27,674 nt of DNA from Erythrobacteraceae bacterium CCH12-C2 (GTDB lineage: Bacteria; Pseudomonadota; Alphaproteobacteria; Sphingomonadales; Sphingomonadaceae), in assembly GCA_001556995.1 (NCBI GenBank), contig LSKF01000128.1, positions 1-27,674 of the forward strand. Direction: 5' to 3'. The translations under genes were made by a program, and so were the position numbers. Under the pieces are notes generated by a model that was not told the DNA's origin, ran no database searches, and worked only from the letters and a program-made list of their open reading frames with translations. How positions within the stretch are numbered: position 1 is the stretch's first letter; the number at the start of each line of letters is the position of its first letter. Of this stretch, positions 1-7,787 are shown piece after piece.

Positions 1-57
1 CCCCCGCCCCGCCCGGTCTATTTTTGGCAGATTGGTAACTTGAAAGGTTCCCGCCCC

Positions 58-483
58 ATGCAATTTCTGTTTTCGCACGCAATGCTGAGGGTGCACGATC
101 TTCAGACCACCCGGCGGTTCTTTGTCGATGGTTTGGGCCTGGTGGAGAAGCAGACTTGCGTCAACGAGGCCGCAGGCTTCACCATGGTGATCCTCAATGT
201 CCCCGGTGATGACCAGTTCGAAGTCCATCTCACCTATAATCACGACGACCAGCGCTATGTCGGCGGACGAACCTTTGGTCATCTCGCCTTTTTCGTGGAC
301 GATCTCTACACGGTTTGCGCCCGCATTCTCGAACTCGGTTTCACCGTAGCAAGGCCGCCGCGCGATGGCGTTCGGGCGTTCTTACGCACACCTGAGGGTA
401 TCTCGATCGAGCTGATCAAGCAAGGAGCCCCCCTTCCGATTATCGAGCCTTGGGCTTCGATGGCCAATGATGGCACCTGGTAG
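58..483 (+). CDS. Glyoxalase I-like VOC family protein
   Basis: A 141-residue vicinal-oxygen-chelate protein. It resembles bacterial lactoylglutathione lyase (GloA), which isomerises the methylglyoxal-glutathione hemithioacetal in the cytoplasm. The four metal ligands expected in GloA are visible: His7 (in SHAMLRV), Glu55 (FEVHLTYN), His75 (FGHLAFF) and Glu118 (ISIELIKQG). I chose the ATG at 58 because AAAGG lies about 10 nt upstream and the family begins here; an in-frame TTG at 40 would only add six residues. A DUF1348 gene and a thioredoxin gene follow on the same strand, so a small detoxification or redox unit is plausible. The substrate is inferred from ligand conservation only; many VOC proteins act on other compounds. 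Confidence 0.85.
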   Translation: MQFLFSHAMLRVHDLQTTRRFFVDGLGLVEKQTCVNEAAGFTMVILNVPGDDQFEVHLTYNHDDQRYVGGRTFGHLAFFVDDLYTVCARILELGFTVARPPRDGVRAFLRTPEGISIELIKQGAPLPIIEPWASMANDGTW

Positions 484-533
484 CCGCTGAGTTTTGGTTC
501 GCAACCGCCTCTCGCAATCAAGGAGCCCTTCCC

Positions 534-998
534 ATGACCCGTCCCCCGCTTCCCCCCTTCACCGAAGAGACCGCGCGCCAGAAGGTGCGCCTTGCCGAAG
601 ACGGCTGGAACAGCCGGGCTGCGGCCAAGGTCGCGCTGGCCTATACCGAGGATACCGAGTGGCGGAACCGCGCCGAGTTTCCGCGCGGCCGCGCCGAAGC
701 GCAGGCGTTTCTGGAGCGCAAGTGGGCCAAGGAGCTCGATTACCGGCTGATCAAGGAGCTTTGGGCCTTCACCGACAACCGCATCGCGGTGCGCTATGCC
801 TATGAATATCACGATGACAGCGGCAACTGGTTTCGGGCCTATGGCAACGAGAACTGGGAATTCGCTGCAGACGGCCTGATGCGCCGCCGCTTCGCCAGCA
901 TCAACGAACATCCGATCAGTGAGGAGGAGCGCCTGTTCCGCTGGCCGCTCGGACGTCGGCCGGACGATCACCCCGGACTGTCGGATCTGGGGCTGTAG
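534..998 (+). CDS. DUF1348 / NTF2-like family protein
   Basis: A 154-residue protein of the DUF1348 family, which has the NTF2-like (SnoaL) alpha+beta fold. Family-typical segments are [13 protein letters not shown] near residue 13, [10 protein letters not shown] near residue 41, [19 protein letters not shown] in the middle, and [21 protein letters not shown]. No signal peptide is visible, so it is probably cytoplasmic. The biochemical role of the family is not established. The ATG has a good AAGGAG sequence about 9 nt upstream. It sits 50 nt after the VOC gene and 9 nt before the thioredoxin gene, so the three are probably co-transcribed. Confidence 0.85.
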   Translation: MTRPPLPPFTEETARQKVRLAEDGWNSRAAAKVALAYTEDTEWRNRAEFPRGRAEAQAFLERKWAKELDYRLIKELWAFTDNRIAVRYAYEYHDDSGNWFRAYGNENWEFAADGLMRRRFASINEHPISEEERLFRWPLGRRPDDHPGLSDLGL

Positions 999-1007
999 GA
1001 GCTGGTC

Positions 1008-1331
1008 ATGATCGCAGAGCTTGATGCAGCCTCGTTCCGCGCTGAAGTCATCGCGGCACCAACCCCCGTGCTGGTCGATTTCTATGCGGACTGGTGCGGC
1101 CCGTGCCAGGCGCAGAACCCGATGCTGGAACGCCTGGCAGAGACAGTCGGGAACCGCGCCCGGCTGGTCAAGGTCAACGTCGATCGCTCGCCCGAACTGG
1201 CTGACCTGTTCCAGGTCCGCTCGATCCCGACCATGATCCTGTTTGCAGATGGCAAGATCGCCAATCGCTTCACCGGTATTACGCCTGGGCAGGCCTTGGC
1301 CAAGGCGATTGTCGCGGTGCTCAAGGACTGA
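1008..1331 (+). CDS. Thioredoxin
   Basis: A 107-residue single-domain thioredoxin, the usual length for the family. The redox motif WCGPC is at residues 29-33 (Cys30 and Cys33), and the cis-proline is Pro74 in SIPTM. The segment VLVDFYADWCGPC is the classic beta-strand plus active site. No signal peptide is seen, so it should act as a cytoplasmic disulfide reductase. It starts 9 nt after the DUF1348 stop, with AGGAG about 8 nt upstream of the ATG, indicating a shared transcript. It is probably not the housekeeping trxA, since its neighbours are accessory genes, but that is inference. Confidence 0.92.
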   Translation: MIAELDAASFRAEVIAAPTPVLVDFYADWCGPCQAQNPMLERLAETVGNRARLVKVNVDRSPELADLFQVRSIPTMILFADGKIANRFTGITPGQALAKAIVAVLKD

Positions 1332-1380
1332 CGCTGCCGCAGGCCCGCTAGCACGATGGCGGCAGGTCTGCGCCGCGCTA

Positions 1381-1611
1381 CTACCGGCCCTCGAAAGTCA
1401 CTTTTCCCGCGTCGACATTGCGCATTAGGTGGGCCAGCCGCGCCTGCCGCTCGGTCCCGAAATTCACCGCAGTGTCGGCGATGGCGGCGTCATGCGCCGC
1501 AATGCGGGCGGCTTTTTCGGCGCGCTCGGAGATGATCGGCGGCAGCATCACCGCGCTGGTCAGGGCAAACCCCAGAAGGGTCAAAACGAGAGCGTCCTTG
1601 TGGCTCGACAT
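1381..1611 (-). CDS. Small single-pass membrane protein, unknown function
   Basis: A 76-residue protein I do not recognise. Residues 6-27 form one hydrophobic segment (DALVLTLLGFALTSAVMLPPII), which fits a membrane anchor or uncleaved signal. It is followed by an Ala/Arg/Glu-rich helix (ERAEKAARIAAHDAAIADTA) that looks soluble. The ATG at 1611 has GGAGG about 11 nt upstream, slightly long but supportive. It is transcribed toward the thioredoxin gene, leaving 49 nt between the two stops. No function can be assigned. Confidence 0.5.
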   Translation of the reverse strand: MSSHKDALVLTLLGFALTSAVMLPPIISERAEKAARIAAHDAAIADTAVNFGTERQARLAHLMRNVDAGKVTFEGR

Positions 1612-1790
1612 GGTCTCATGGTCCTCCGGCCGTCTTGCAACACCGTGCTGCAGTCTGGCGCGCTACGCCTCGCCAAATGGCCGCAGGTGGTGCGCGCGTG
1701 AACCATCGAACCGCTCACGTCTCTATTGCTGGTAGCGGAACAATGCGCCGTGCCCGGCGCATCGGCCATGGCAGCTAGCGCAGCCGCAAT

Positions 1791-1809
1791 TCTTTCAGAT
1801 TCTGAAAGA
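1791..1809. promoter_or_regulatory. Perfect 19-bp palindrome, candidate operator for the thiolase gene
   Basis: Two 9-bp arms, TCTTTCAGA and TCTGAAAGA, are separated by one base. The site lies 92 nt upstream of the thiolase ATG inside a 290-bp gene-free stretch (1612-1901). Size and symmetry suit a dimeric repressor such as a TetR- or MarR-type protein. No regulator gene is adjacent, so the binding protein is unknown. I see nothing else of note in the stretch. Confidence 0.45.
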
Positions 1810-1901
1810 GACGCTTGCGCCGCATCGCCATTCTTGAATGCGCGCGGACGCCTAGATTGGCTCTGTCCCGCATTGCCGGATCAAAGCTCTGGAGAACTGC
1901 C

Positions 1902-3152
1902 ATGCAAGAAGCCTATCTCGTCGCGGGTGTCAGAACGCCTTTCGTCAAGGCTGGCACTGCCTTTGCCGGCGATACCCCGCTGACCCTGTCCGCCCCGGTG
2001 CTCCAAGCCATGGCCGCGCGCGCGCGTCCCGACCTGATTGTGTGGGGCCAGGTGATCCCCAGCCTCGCATTGTCGAACATAGCCCGCGAGGCGGCGCTCG
2101 ATGCCGGGCTCGATCCGACCATTCCGGCCCATGCGACCCAGCTCGCCTGCTCGACCAGCATGATGGGAGCGATCCAGGCCTCGGGGCTTGTCGGACGCGG
2201 CGGCGTCGAGCTCGCTCTGGTCGGCGGGGTCGAGCAGATGAGCCGCTCGCCGATTGCACTGGACGAGACCGTCTCGGCGCGGCTTGCGGCGCTGGCGGCG
2301 AGCGATCCGGCGGCAGCCATGCGCGCCTTCGATGAACTCTCGATCAGCGATTTCGCCTTGCCCAAGAAGGGCTGGGCCAATCGTATCTCGGGCCGTTCGA
2401 TGGGCGATCACATGGAGGAAACCGCCAAGCTGCTCGGCATCGCGCGCGAAGAGCAAGACGCGGTTGCGCTCGCCAGCCACTGGAACGCCGCGCAGGCGTG
2501 GGAACAGGGCGCCTTCGCCGATCTCGTCATCCCGCATGCTGGCGCCGAGCGCGACATGATGGTGCGCGCCGACACCTCGGCCGAAAAGCTGGCATCGTTG
2601 AAGCCCGTATTCGATTCCGTGGGCGGCTCGCTGACGGCAGGCAATTCCTCGCCGCTCACCGATGGCGCAGCGGCCATGTGGGTCGCCTCGAAGGCGGGGC
2701 TCGACCGGCTCGGTTCGGGCGCAGTTGCGGTGCGGCTGGTCGATTTTGAACTGGGCGCGCTCGATTTCCGTAGCGACGGGATGCTGATGGCGCCGGCCTA
2801 TGCCATCCCCCGGCTGCTGGCGCGCCATGGCCTCCGGTTCGAAGACATCGCGATCTGGGAAATCCACGAGGCCTTCGCCGCCCAGGTGCTCGCCAACATC
2901 GCGGTCGCCTCCGAACCCGGTGCGCGTGCCAAGCATGCCCCCGGCTACGGCGATCTCGGCGCCTTTCCGCGCGAACGGCTCAACCTGTGGGGCGGCAGCC
3001 TTGCGCTCGGCCACCCCTTCGGCGCTACCGGCGCGCGCATTATCAGCCAGACCGCGCATCTGTTGCAAGGGCACCCCGCAGGAACCCGCGCGGTGATCTC
3101 GATCTGCGCCGATGGCGGTCAGGGCACGGTCATGCTGGTGGAGGCGGTGTGA
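1902..3152 (+). CDS. Thiolase family protein (acetyl-CoA acyltransferase-like)
   Basis: A 416-residue thiolase, a usual length for 3-ketoacyl-CoA thiolase or acetyl-CoA acetyltransferase. It should cleave a beta-ketoacyl-CoA with CoA, or condense two acyl-CoAs, in the cytoplasm. Visible active-site elements are the nucleophile Cys83 in LACSTSMMGA, His322 in WEIHEAFAA, His371 in LALGHPFGATGAR, and the acid/base Cys402 in ICADGGQG. That last motif is usually C-x-G-G-G-x-G; here Asp replaces the first Gly. I chose the ATG at 1902 because GGAG lies about 7 nt upstream and MQEAYLVAGVRTPF is the standard N-terminus. No dehydrogenase or hydratase partner is next to it, so the pathway is unknown. Confidence 0.9.
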   Translation: MQEAYLVAGVRTPFVKAGTAFAGDTPLTLSAPVLQAMAARARPDLIVWGQVIPSLALSNIAREAALDAGLDPTIPAHATQLACSTSMMGAIQASGLVGRGGVELALVGGVEQMSRSPIALDETVSARLAALAASDPAAAMRAFDELSISDFALPKKGWANRISGRSMGDHMEETAKLLGIAREEQDAVALASHWNAAQAWEQGAFADLVIPHAGAERDMMVRADTSAEKLASLKPVFDSVGGSLTAGNSSPLTDGAAAMWVASKAGLDRLGSGAVAVRLVDFELGALDFRSDGMLMAPAYAIPRLLARHGLRFEDIAIWEIHEAFAAQVLANIAVASEPGARAKHAPGYGDLGAFPRERLNLWGGSLALGHPFGATGARIISQTAHLLQGHPAGTRAVISICADGGQGTVMLVEAV

Positions 3153-3373
3153 TGCGGTTCGAATTCACCTGCCTAGCCTCTGATCCCTTGTGGCTGCGTC
3201 GCTATCTGCTTGCGTGGCATGGCCTGTTGACCTTCGGTGCCCTCGCCTTCCTCGGGTTGCAAGGCACTTATGCCCTCGTTGCGCAGGCGCTGTTCTTCGC
3301 CGTGGTGTTCCCGCTCATCCTCTGGCCGCTCGGGGAAGCGATGCGCAGCGGGGCTGCGGGTGGATGTAGCTAA
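3152..3373 (+). CDS. Small membrane protein coupled to the thiolase
   Basis: A 73-residue hydrophobic protein with two probable transmembrane segments, around residues 18-36 and 40-60. Its ATG shares one base with the thiolase TGA (TGATG), so translation is probably coupled. I do not recognise the family. It ends 5 nt before the convergent bicupin gene. The overlap is the main evidence that it is real; composition and codon use resemble its neighbours. Confidence 0.5.
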   Translation: MRFEFTCLASDPLWLRRYLLAWHGLLTFGALAFLGLQGTYALVAQALFFAVVFPLILWPLGEAMRSGAAGGCS

Positions 3374-3378
3374 CGGAC

Positions 3379-4203
3379 CTAGCGCTTGACAACCTCACCC
3401 ACCAGAAAGACCACCGGCTGATCGCCTGAGACCTCCCACCAATGCGCCATGCCGGCGCGGTCGATCGCGATCATGCCGGCGGAGAAGGATGGTGTTTCGG
3501 GCTGATCATTGCGATGTTCGATCACCGTGCCGGATGCGACGAAGGTGAAGGAGGGGGCGTCTTCATGGCGGTGAAGATGGCTGCGCGCACCAGGCTCGAG
3601 ATCGATCCGGCGTGCGCGCAGGATCTTGCCTCGGGCGGCGGGAATCTCCGGGAAGACGGCCGCCAGATCGATCTCGCCCTGCACCGTGACGCGCGCGCCG
3701 ACCGCTGCGGGCGGCCCGGTGAAACCCGGCTGCTCCGCGCGTCGGTCTGGTTGGTCCAGCGCCACGCCGATATCGCTTCCGGCGCGGACAAGATCGATCA
3801 CCAGCAGCCGCGCCGGGGCCTCGCCCGGATTGCGCCAGAAATGCGTGATGCCGAATTCCCGCGAAACGCTGCCGGGCGCATGGCGGATCGGATCGGCATG
3901 ATCATCGCGCATTTCCACCGGCTCGCCCTCCAGCACCCAGGCAAAGGCCGGCCTGGTCCAGTGGTCGTGGACCGCCAGCGTACCGCTGGGCGCGACGGTG
4001 AGGATCGAGGCGCGCATCACAACATTGCCAAAGCCGTCAATCTCGTCACCCAGCGCGAAGGCCGCGACCGGCTGGAAGGTCACGCCCACTGAATTGGTGG
4101 GCCCTTCAAGCCGGTGCGGCGGGGTGCTTGCCATGCCATCCGACGATGCGGCCGGCACGCCGAGCGCAAGGATCAGGCAGGTGCCGAGGATCGACCGGAT
4201 CAT
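3379..4203 (-). CDS. Exported bicupin protein
   Basis: A 274-residue protein with an N-terminal signal peptide (MIRSILGTCLILALGVPAAS) and two cupin-like halves. The first half contains VHDHWTRPAFAWVLEGE, and the second contains SHLHRHEDAPSFTFVASG followed by a late His in AHWWEVSG. HxH plus Glu and a later His are the usual cupin metal ligands. The protein is probably periplasmic and metal-binding, but its substrate is unknown. I chose the ATG at 4203 because GGGGAGG lies about 9 nt upstream and the signal peptide begins there; the longer frame up to 4317 would enter the P460 gene. It is the last gene of a five-gene minus-strand operon, 23 nt after the P460 stop. Confidence 0.75.
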   Translation of the reverse strand: MIRSILGTCLILALGVPAASSDGMASTPPHRLEGPTNSVGVTFQPVAAFALGDEIDGFGNVVMRASILTVAPSGTLAVHDHWTRPAFAWVLEGEPVEMRDDHADPIRHAPGSVSREFGITHFWRNPGEAPARLLVIDLVRAGSDIGVALDQPDRRAEQPGFTGPPAAVGARVTVQGEIDLAAVFPEIPAARGKILRARRIDLEPGARSHLHRHEDAPSFTFVASGTVIEHRNDQPETPSFSAGMIAIDRAGMAHWWEVSGDQPVVFLVGEVVKR

Positions 4204-4226
4204 CGCCAAAAACCTCCCCGTCAGGT

Positions 4227-4853
4227 CTACTTCGGTGCGGCGTTGCGCAGATTGGGGTAGAATTGCAGGAACACGAAGTCGGTCTTGCCCGCTGCTGTCT
4301 CGTGGCAGGCATTGCACGCGGCAGTTTCCTGCATGGCACCGGTCGGGGCGATGACCCCGTCGGTCGCCGGGACCGAGAAATAGGCCCAGCCGCCCGGCTC
4401 GTTCGCGAACCGCACGGTATCCTTCACGGCGATCCCCACTCCGATCGGCTGGCGCGGATAGAAACCGCGTCCGGCGATCTGGTCCGAGGATTCGTCGGGG
4501 TGGTCGGCCGGCAGGAAGTCGACCAGTTCCTTGATCATGACCGTCCCATCGGGAAAGGTCCCGGTCTTCTCCCAGTGGTCGAAGGCCACCGGATCAATAT
4601 AGGTATTGTGCATCCCCGGGAATGCCGCCTTGCCATCATTGAGGCCATTCGGGGTCGCGGTGGTGGCGACATGGATCCAGCGCCGCCAGTCGGTCGGCAT
4701 GATGAACTCGCCGGTTTCCGTATATTGCGCAGCCTTGACGAGTTCAGGCTGCGGTGCGGAGGCGGTATTCTGGCTCGTGTTGCCGGAACATGCCGCAAGG
4801 CCGAGCGCTGCGGCGGCCCACAGAAGATGCCGGATCGGGATCGGGGTATGCAT
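4227..4853 (-). CDS. Cytochrome P460 family lipoprotein
   Basis: A 208-residue exported lipoprotein. The signal peptide ends in the lipobox LAAC with Cys22 as the lipidated residue. A single c-type heme site, C180-N-A-C-H184, lies near the C-terminus. TDWRRWIHVATTATPNG, PGMHNTYIDPVAF, GTFPDGTVMIKEL and GGWAYFSV are typical of the cytochrome P460 fold. Classical P460 enzymes oxidise hydroxylamine or detoxify NO and use a lysine-heme cross-link; many homologues in heterotrophs are uncharacterised, so electron transfer or NO/organic oxidation are both open. The ATG at 4853 follows a strong GGAAGGAAGG. It starts 14 nt after the NTF2-like stop. Confidence 0.8.
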   Translation of the reverse strand: MHTPIPIRHLLWAAAALGLAACSGNTSQNTASAPQPELVKAAQYTETGEFIMPTDWRRWIHVATTATPNGLNDGKAAFPGMHNTYIDPVAFDHWEKTGTFPDGTVMIKELVDFLPADHPDESSDQIAGRGFYPRQPIGVGIAVKDTVRFANEPGGWAYFSVPATDGVIAPTGAMQETAACNACHETAAGKTDFVFLQFYPNLRNAAPK

Positions 4854-4867
4854 GGGACCTTCCTTCC

Positions 4868-5236
4868 TCAATTCTTGCGAAAGAACACCTTGGTAGCGAT
4901 GCGCCAGCCGGTGTCATATTTCAGTAAGGTGGCGACATCGGTGAACATCATGCCGTTGATCGGCACGGCCAGCCGCGCAACCGCGATCCCGTCGTCGATT
5001 TCAAGCGAGAGGATACGGTAGTCATAAGGCGCGCCCTGACTATCGGGCGAGGTGCGCTTGCGCACATCGGCGATCCAGTTGTCGCGTTCGGCGCGCATGG
5101 TCTTGCCGATGATCTGGCAGTTCTCGACAAAGGCCTCGGCCATTTTGTCGCCATCGCTGTAATGGGTGCCGTCGAAATAGAGTTCGATAACCCGCTTGAT
5201 CTCGAGTAGGTCCTGATTGGGGTCGGAATGGGCCAC
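4868..5236 (-). CDS. NTF2-like (lumazine-binding-like) family protein
   Basis: A 122-residue NTF2/SnoaL-like protein of the putative lumazine-binding (Lumazine_bd_2) type. Supporting segments are DLLEIKRVIELYFDGTHYSDGDKMAEAF at the N-terminus, IDDGIAVARLAVPINGMMFTDVATLLK in the middle and a final GWRIATKVFFRK strand. I chose the GTG at 5236 because AGGAG sits 8 nt before it; the alternative GTG at 5263 overlaps the upstream SDR gene and lacks a clear ribosome site. Members often act as small cyclases, isomerases or ligand carriers, and the actual reaction here is unknown. It is the middle gene of the five-gene operon, 20 nt after the SDR stop. Confidence 0.72.
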   Translation of the reverse strand: MAHSDPNQDLLEIKRVIELYFDGTHYSDGDKMAEAFVENCQIIGKTMRAERDNWIADVRKRTSPDSQGAPYDYRILSLEIDDGIAVARLAVPINGMMFTDVATLLKYDTGWRIATKVFFRKN

Positions 5237-5256
5237 AATGGTTTCTCCTGTGATGG

Positions 5257-5925
5257 CTACCACGGCAGCGGCGTGCCGTTCTGGTGGCGATAGGTGCCGG
5301 TTTCGGCGAGGGTCAGGCGTGCGATCTGGGTGGTGAGGCCGGCCACGGCTTCCTCGACCTCGATCTCGCCACCCAGCTGGTTGAGCGTCGTCTTGACCGA
5401 TCCGGGATGCAGCAACCCGACAATCACCCCGCGCGGCGCAAGGTCGATTGCCAGGGTCTTGGCCGCCATGTTGAGAGCTGCCTTGGACATGCGGTAGCCA
5501 TAGCCCTTGCCCGACTGGTTGTCGGTCAGCGAGCCGAGCCGGCTGGTCAGGAAGATCACCTTGCTGCCGCCTTGCAAGCGGTCACTGAGCGCGGCGGTGA
5601 TCATCAGCGGGGCAAGCGCGTTGACGAGAAACTGGCGTTTGATCTCGCCAGGATCGATCTCGTCGAAATCCTCCCACACCATGATCCCGGCCACCTGCAG
5701 CAGCAGGTCGATGCGGTCCGGTTCGAGCTGTTCGAGCACCGGAGCGACCGCACAGGGCTCGTTCAGCTCGATCCCGGTCACGATGGTTGCAGCCACCGCA
5801 TCCAGCGCAGGGCTGGTTTCCCGGACAATCCCGTGAACATAGGCACCTTGCGCGGCATAATGCTCCGCGAGCGCCAACCCGATCCCGCGGTTGGCACCGG
5901 TAATCACGACATTGGGGGTATGCAT
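5257..5925 (-). CDS. Short-chain dehydrogenase/reductase
   Basis: A 222-residue classical SDR with an NAD(P)-binding TGANRGIG motif at residues 9-16 and the catalytic Y144-R-M-S-K148 pair. Ser128 in LTSRLGS is the expected catalytic serine. The usual NNAG motif reads QVAG here (77-80). The ATG at 5925 is preferred because GGAG lies 6 nt upstream; the ATG at 5937 overlaps that ribosome site. Arg13 in the glycine motif leans toward NADP. It is the second gene of the operon, 97 nt after the VOC gene. The substrate is unknown, but an alcohol or carbonyl step fits the operon. Confidence 0.87.
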   Translation of the reverse strand: MHTPNVVITGANRGIGLALAEHYAAQGAYVHGIVRETSPALDAVAATIVTGIELNEPCAVAPVLEQLEPDRIDLLLQVAGIMVWEDFDEIDPGEIKRQFLVNALAPLMITAALSDRLQGGSKVIFLTSRLGSLTDNQSGKGYGYRMSKAALNMAAKTLAIDLAPRGVIVGLLHPGSVKTTLNQLGGEIEVEEAVAGLTTQIARLTLAETGTYRHQNGTPLPW

Positions 5926-6022
5926 CGCGTTCTCCATTGCTCAGCTTTCGCCACGCTGCAGCGCAGTGGTTGCGGCCGGTGCCCCGCGCGGATTGGGGGG
6001 CAGACGCGGGGCACCGGTCCGC

Positions 6023-6436
6023 TCACGCCGCCACCGCGGGTGAACAGAGGAATTCAACGCGCGGGCCGCCTGGCACGAAGACCACGAAATGGCTCGCGTC
6101 CATGCCGGGGGCGACCCCGCTGATCGGCGCATCCACGGTCACCCCGGGCCAGGTCGAGACCTTGTCGAACAGCTCGGGCAAGGCCTCGGTCTGGACCAGA
6201 AACGCGGCATGGTGCAGGCCGATGTTCTTGCGCCGGTCAAAGCCCGTGGCGGTGACCGGATCCTCGACCTGCCACAGCGTGATCATGGTCGTGCCGTCGC
6301 TGACGAACACGGCCGGGTAATCGGGCACTTCGCCCACAACCTGATGGCCGAGCGCCTCTACGAAGAAGCCCCGCGCAGCCGCCAGATCGCTGACGGTGAA
6401 GCCGAGGTGGTGCAATCCACTGGTAAATGCCGACAT
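6023..6436 (-). CDS. VOC family protein (glyoxalase/dioxygenase superfamily)
   Basis: A 137-residue VOC protein with two beta-alpha-beta-beta-beta modules: LHHLGFTVSDLAAARGFFVEALGH and IGLHHAAFLVQTEALPELFDKV. Candidate metal ligands are a His in LHHLGF, a His in GLHHAAF and the Glu in RVEFLC near the C-terminus. The ATG at 6436 has an excellent GGGAGG about 6 nt upstream, so upstream in-frame codons are disregarded. It is the first gene of the minus-strand operon and is divergent from an AraC regulator, with 261 bp between their starts. The regulator therefore probably controls this operon. Lyase, dioxygenase and resistance roles are all possible. Confidence 0.8.
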   Translation of the reverse strand: MSAFTSGLHHLGFTVSDLAAARGFFVEALGHQVVGEVPDYPAVFVSDGTTMITLWQVEDPVTATGFDRRKNIGLHHAAFLVQTEALPELFDKVSTWPGVTVDAPISGVAPGMDASHFVVFVPGGPRVEFLCSPAVAA

Positions 6437-6697
6437 GTTTTCCTCCCGGTTGGCCCCTTGGGGGGCTGGCAGACGCACCTTGGAAACGGGCACGCCTTCG
6501 ATCCGGAACGGGATGTAACGCACTGCGGCCAAGGGGCTCTTATATCTGCTTGCGCGCAGCCAGGCGCGGGAGAATACGCCCAATGCCCACCGAAACATAT
6601 TGACATTCAGTGTGGTAGGGCATTCTTGAGCGCGCGCGGAACCAAATCGTTTCAAGGGAATTTAGCGAGGGTGGACTTACAAGCGACCAACGGATCC

Positions 6698-7618
6698 ATG
6701 AGCACCCTTACGGGCGTGAGGCCGCCCGATCTGTCAGGCACCTCGCTGGACAGGATGCAGCTTTCCACACCGCTTGCGTTTGACAATCTCCACCGTACCC
6801 CCTTGTTCAACGGCTTGCGGCTCCACCGTCCGCAGCCCGATGTTCGCGTGGCGACGCCCGGCCTCGACGACATTGTCGTGACAATTTGGAGGGATGGCGC
6901 ACGCTGGTGTGACCGCAGCGTTATCGGCAAGCGCCTGGAGGATGCGCCGCTCAAGGCCGACAGCGTCTCGGTCATGCCGCCAGGGTCCGACTGGTCCTTC
7001 CAACTGGTCTCGGATGGCGGCACGGACGACATCTTCTATATAAACCCTACAGAATATGCCGAAATCCTTGGGGCCGATAGGCCGGCGTCACAGGCAGCGT
7101 TGATCCGGCCCACACCCGAATCCCGCAACACCGTCCTTGTGCAGGCGGCAAAAGCTTATGCAGCCGAATTTGCCAAACGCGATGCCTTCTCGAAGCTGGC
7201 GTTCGAATCGATCGCGTTGCGAGTCTGTGTCGAAATCGCTCGTTCCTATTGTGACCATTGGTCAGTCAGCAGCGCCGATCACGGCGGGCAACCAAATTTT
7301 TCTGCCATGGCAATCGCCAAACAATACATCCTCGACAATCTCGACGAACCGATCGGGCTCCGGGACATCGCAGCGCAAGCGGGATTATCGCAATATCATT
7401 TCTGTCGGCGGTTCAAGGAAGTCGAGGGTTTAACCCCCTATCAGTTCGTCCGCGAACAGCGCTTGCGGCGCGCCCGCGAATTGCTTGAAAAAAGCGACCT
7501 TGCCGTGTCTGAAATTGCCTATGCTTGCGGCTATTCGTCGCAGTCGCACCTGACTAGCCTGTTCAAGGCGCGGTTCAATATGCCACCTGGCCGATGGCGC
7601 AGACTTCGGCGCTCCTGA
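6698..7618 (+). CDS. AraC family transcriptional regulator (I)
   Basis: A 306-residue AraC/XylS-type regulator. The N-terminal two thirds is an effector-sensing region I cannot identify further. The C-terminal ~100 residues carry the two helix-turn-helix units: GLRDIAAQAGLSQYHFCRRFK, and VSEIAYACGYSSQSHLTSLF followed by NMPPGRWRR. The start is uncertain: the ATG at 6698 has a poor ribosome site, and an in-frame GTG at 6671 with AAGGGA upstream would add nine residues. It is divergent from the VOC-SDR-NTF2-P460-bicupin operon, the usual layout for a local activator. Confidence 0.88.
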   Translation: MSTLTGVRPPDLSGTSLDRMQLSTPLAFDNLHRTPLFNGLRLHRPQPDVRVATPGLDDIVVTIWRDGARWCDRSVIGKRLEDAPLKADSVSVMPPGSDWSFQLVSDGGTDDIFYINPTEYAEILGADRPASQAALIRPTPESRNTVLVQAAKAYAAEFAKRDAFSKLAFESIALRVCVEIARSYCDHWSVSSADHGGQPNFSAMAIAKQYILDNLDEPIGLRDIAAQAGLSQYHFCRRFKEVEGLTPYQFVREQRLRRARELLEKSDLAVSEIAYACGYSSQSHLTSLFKARFNMPPGRWRRLRRS

Positions 7619-7743
7619 CGAAACTGCGCGCGACCTGACATCATAGGCGATCAATACTTGCACGCGCTTGCGCATGCGCCAATGCGCAGCGCACGGTGAT
7701 GAAAGCCAAGCTCGCTCGAGACCATATCCTGCATGCGGCGAAC

Positions 7744-7758
7744 GGTTCGTAACGAACC
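7744..7758. promoter_or_regulatory. 15-bp palindrome upstream of the second AraC gene
   Basis: GGTTCGT-A-ACGAACC is perfectly symmetrical and lies 30 nt before the ATG at 7788. It could be an autoregulatory operator or a site for another dimeric regulator. A shorter palindrome, GCGCATGCGC, lies at 7670-7679 in the same intergenic region. Confidence 0.4.
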
Positions 7759-7787
7759 TGTGAGCGCACTACGCATGGAGGGATCCC

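Noticed and set aside
1881..3074. Long minus-strand open frame opposite the thiolase
   Set aside because: The plus strand encodes a complete thiolase with all catalytic motifs; the reverse frame is a high-GC shadow.
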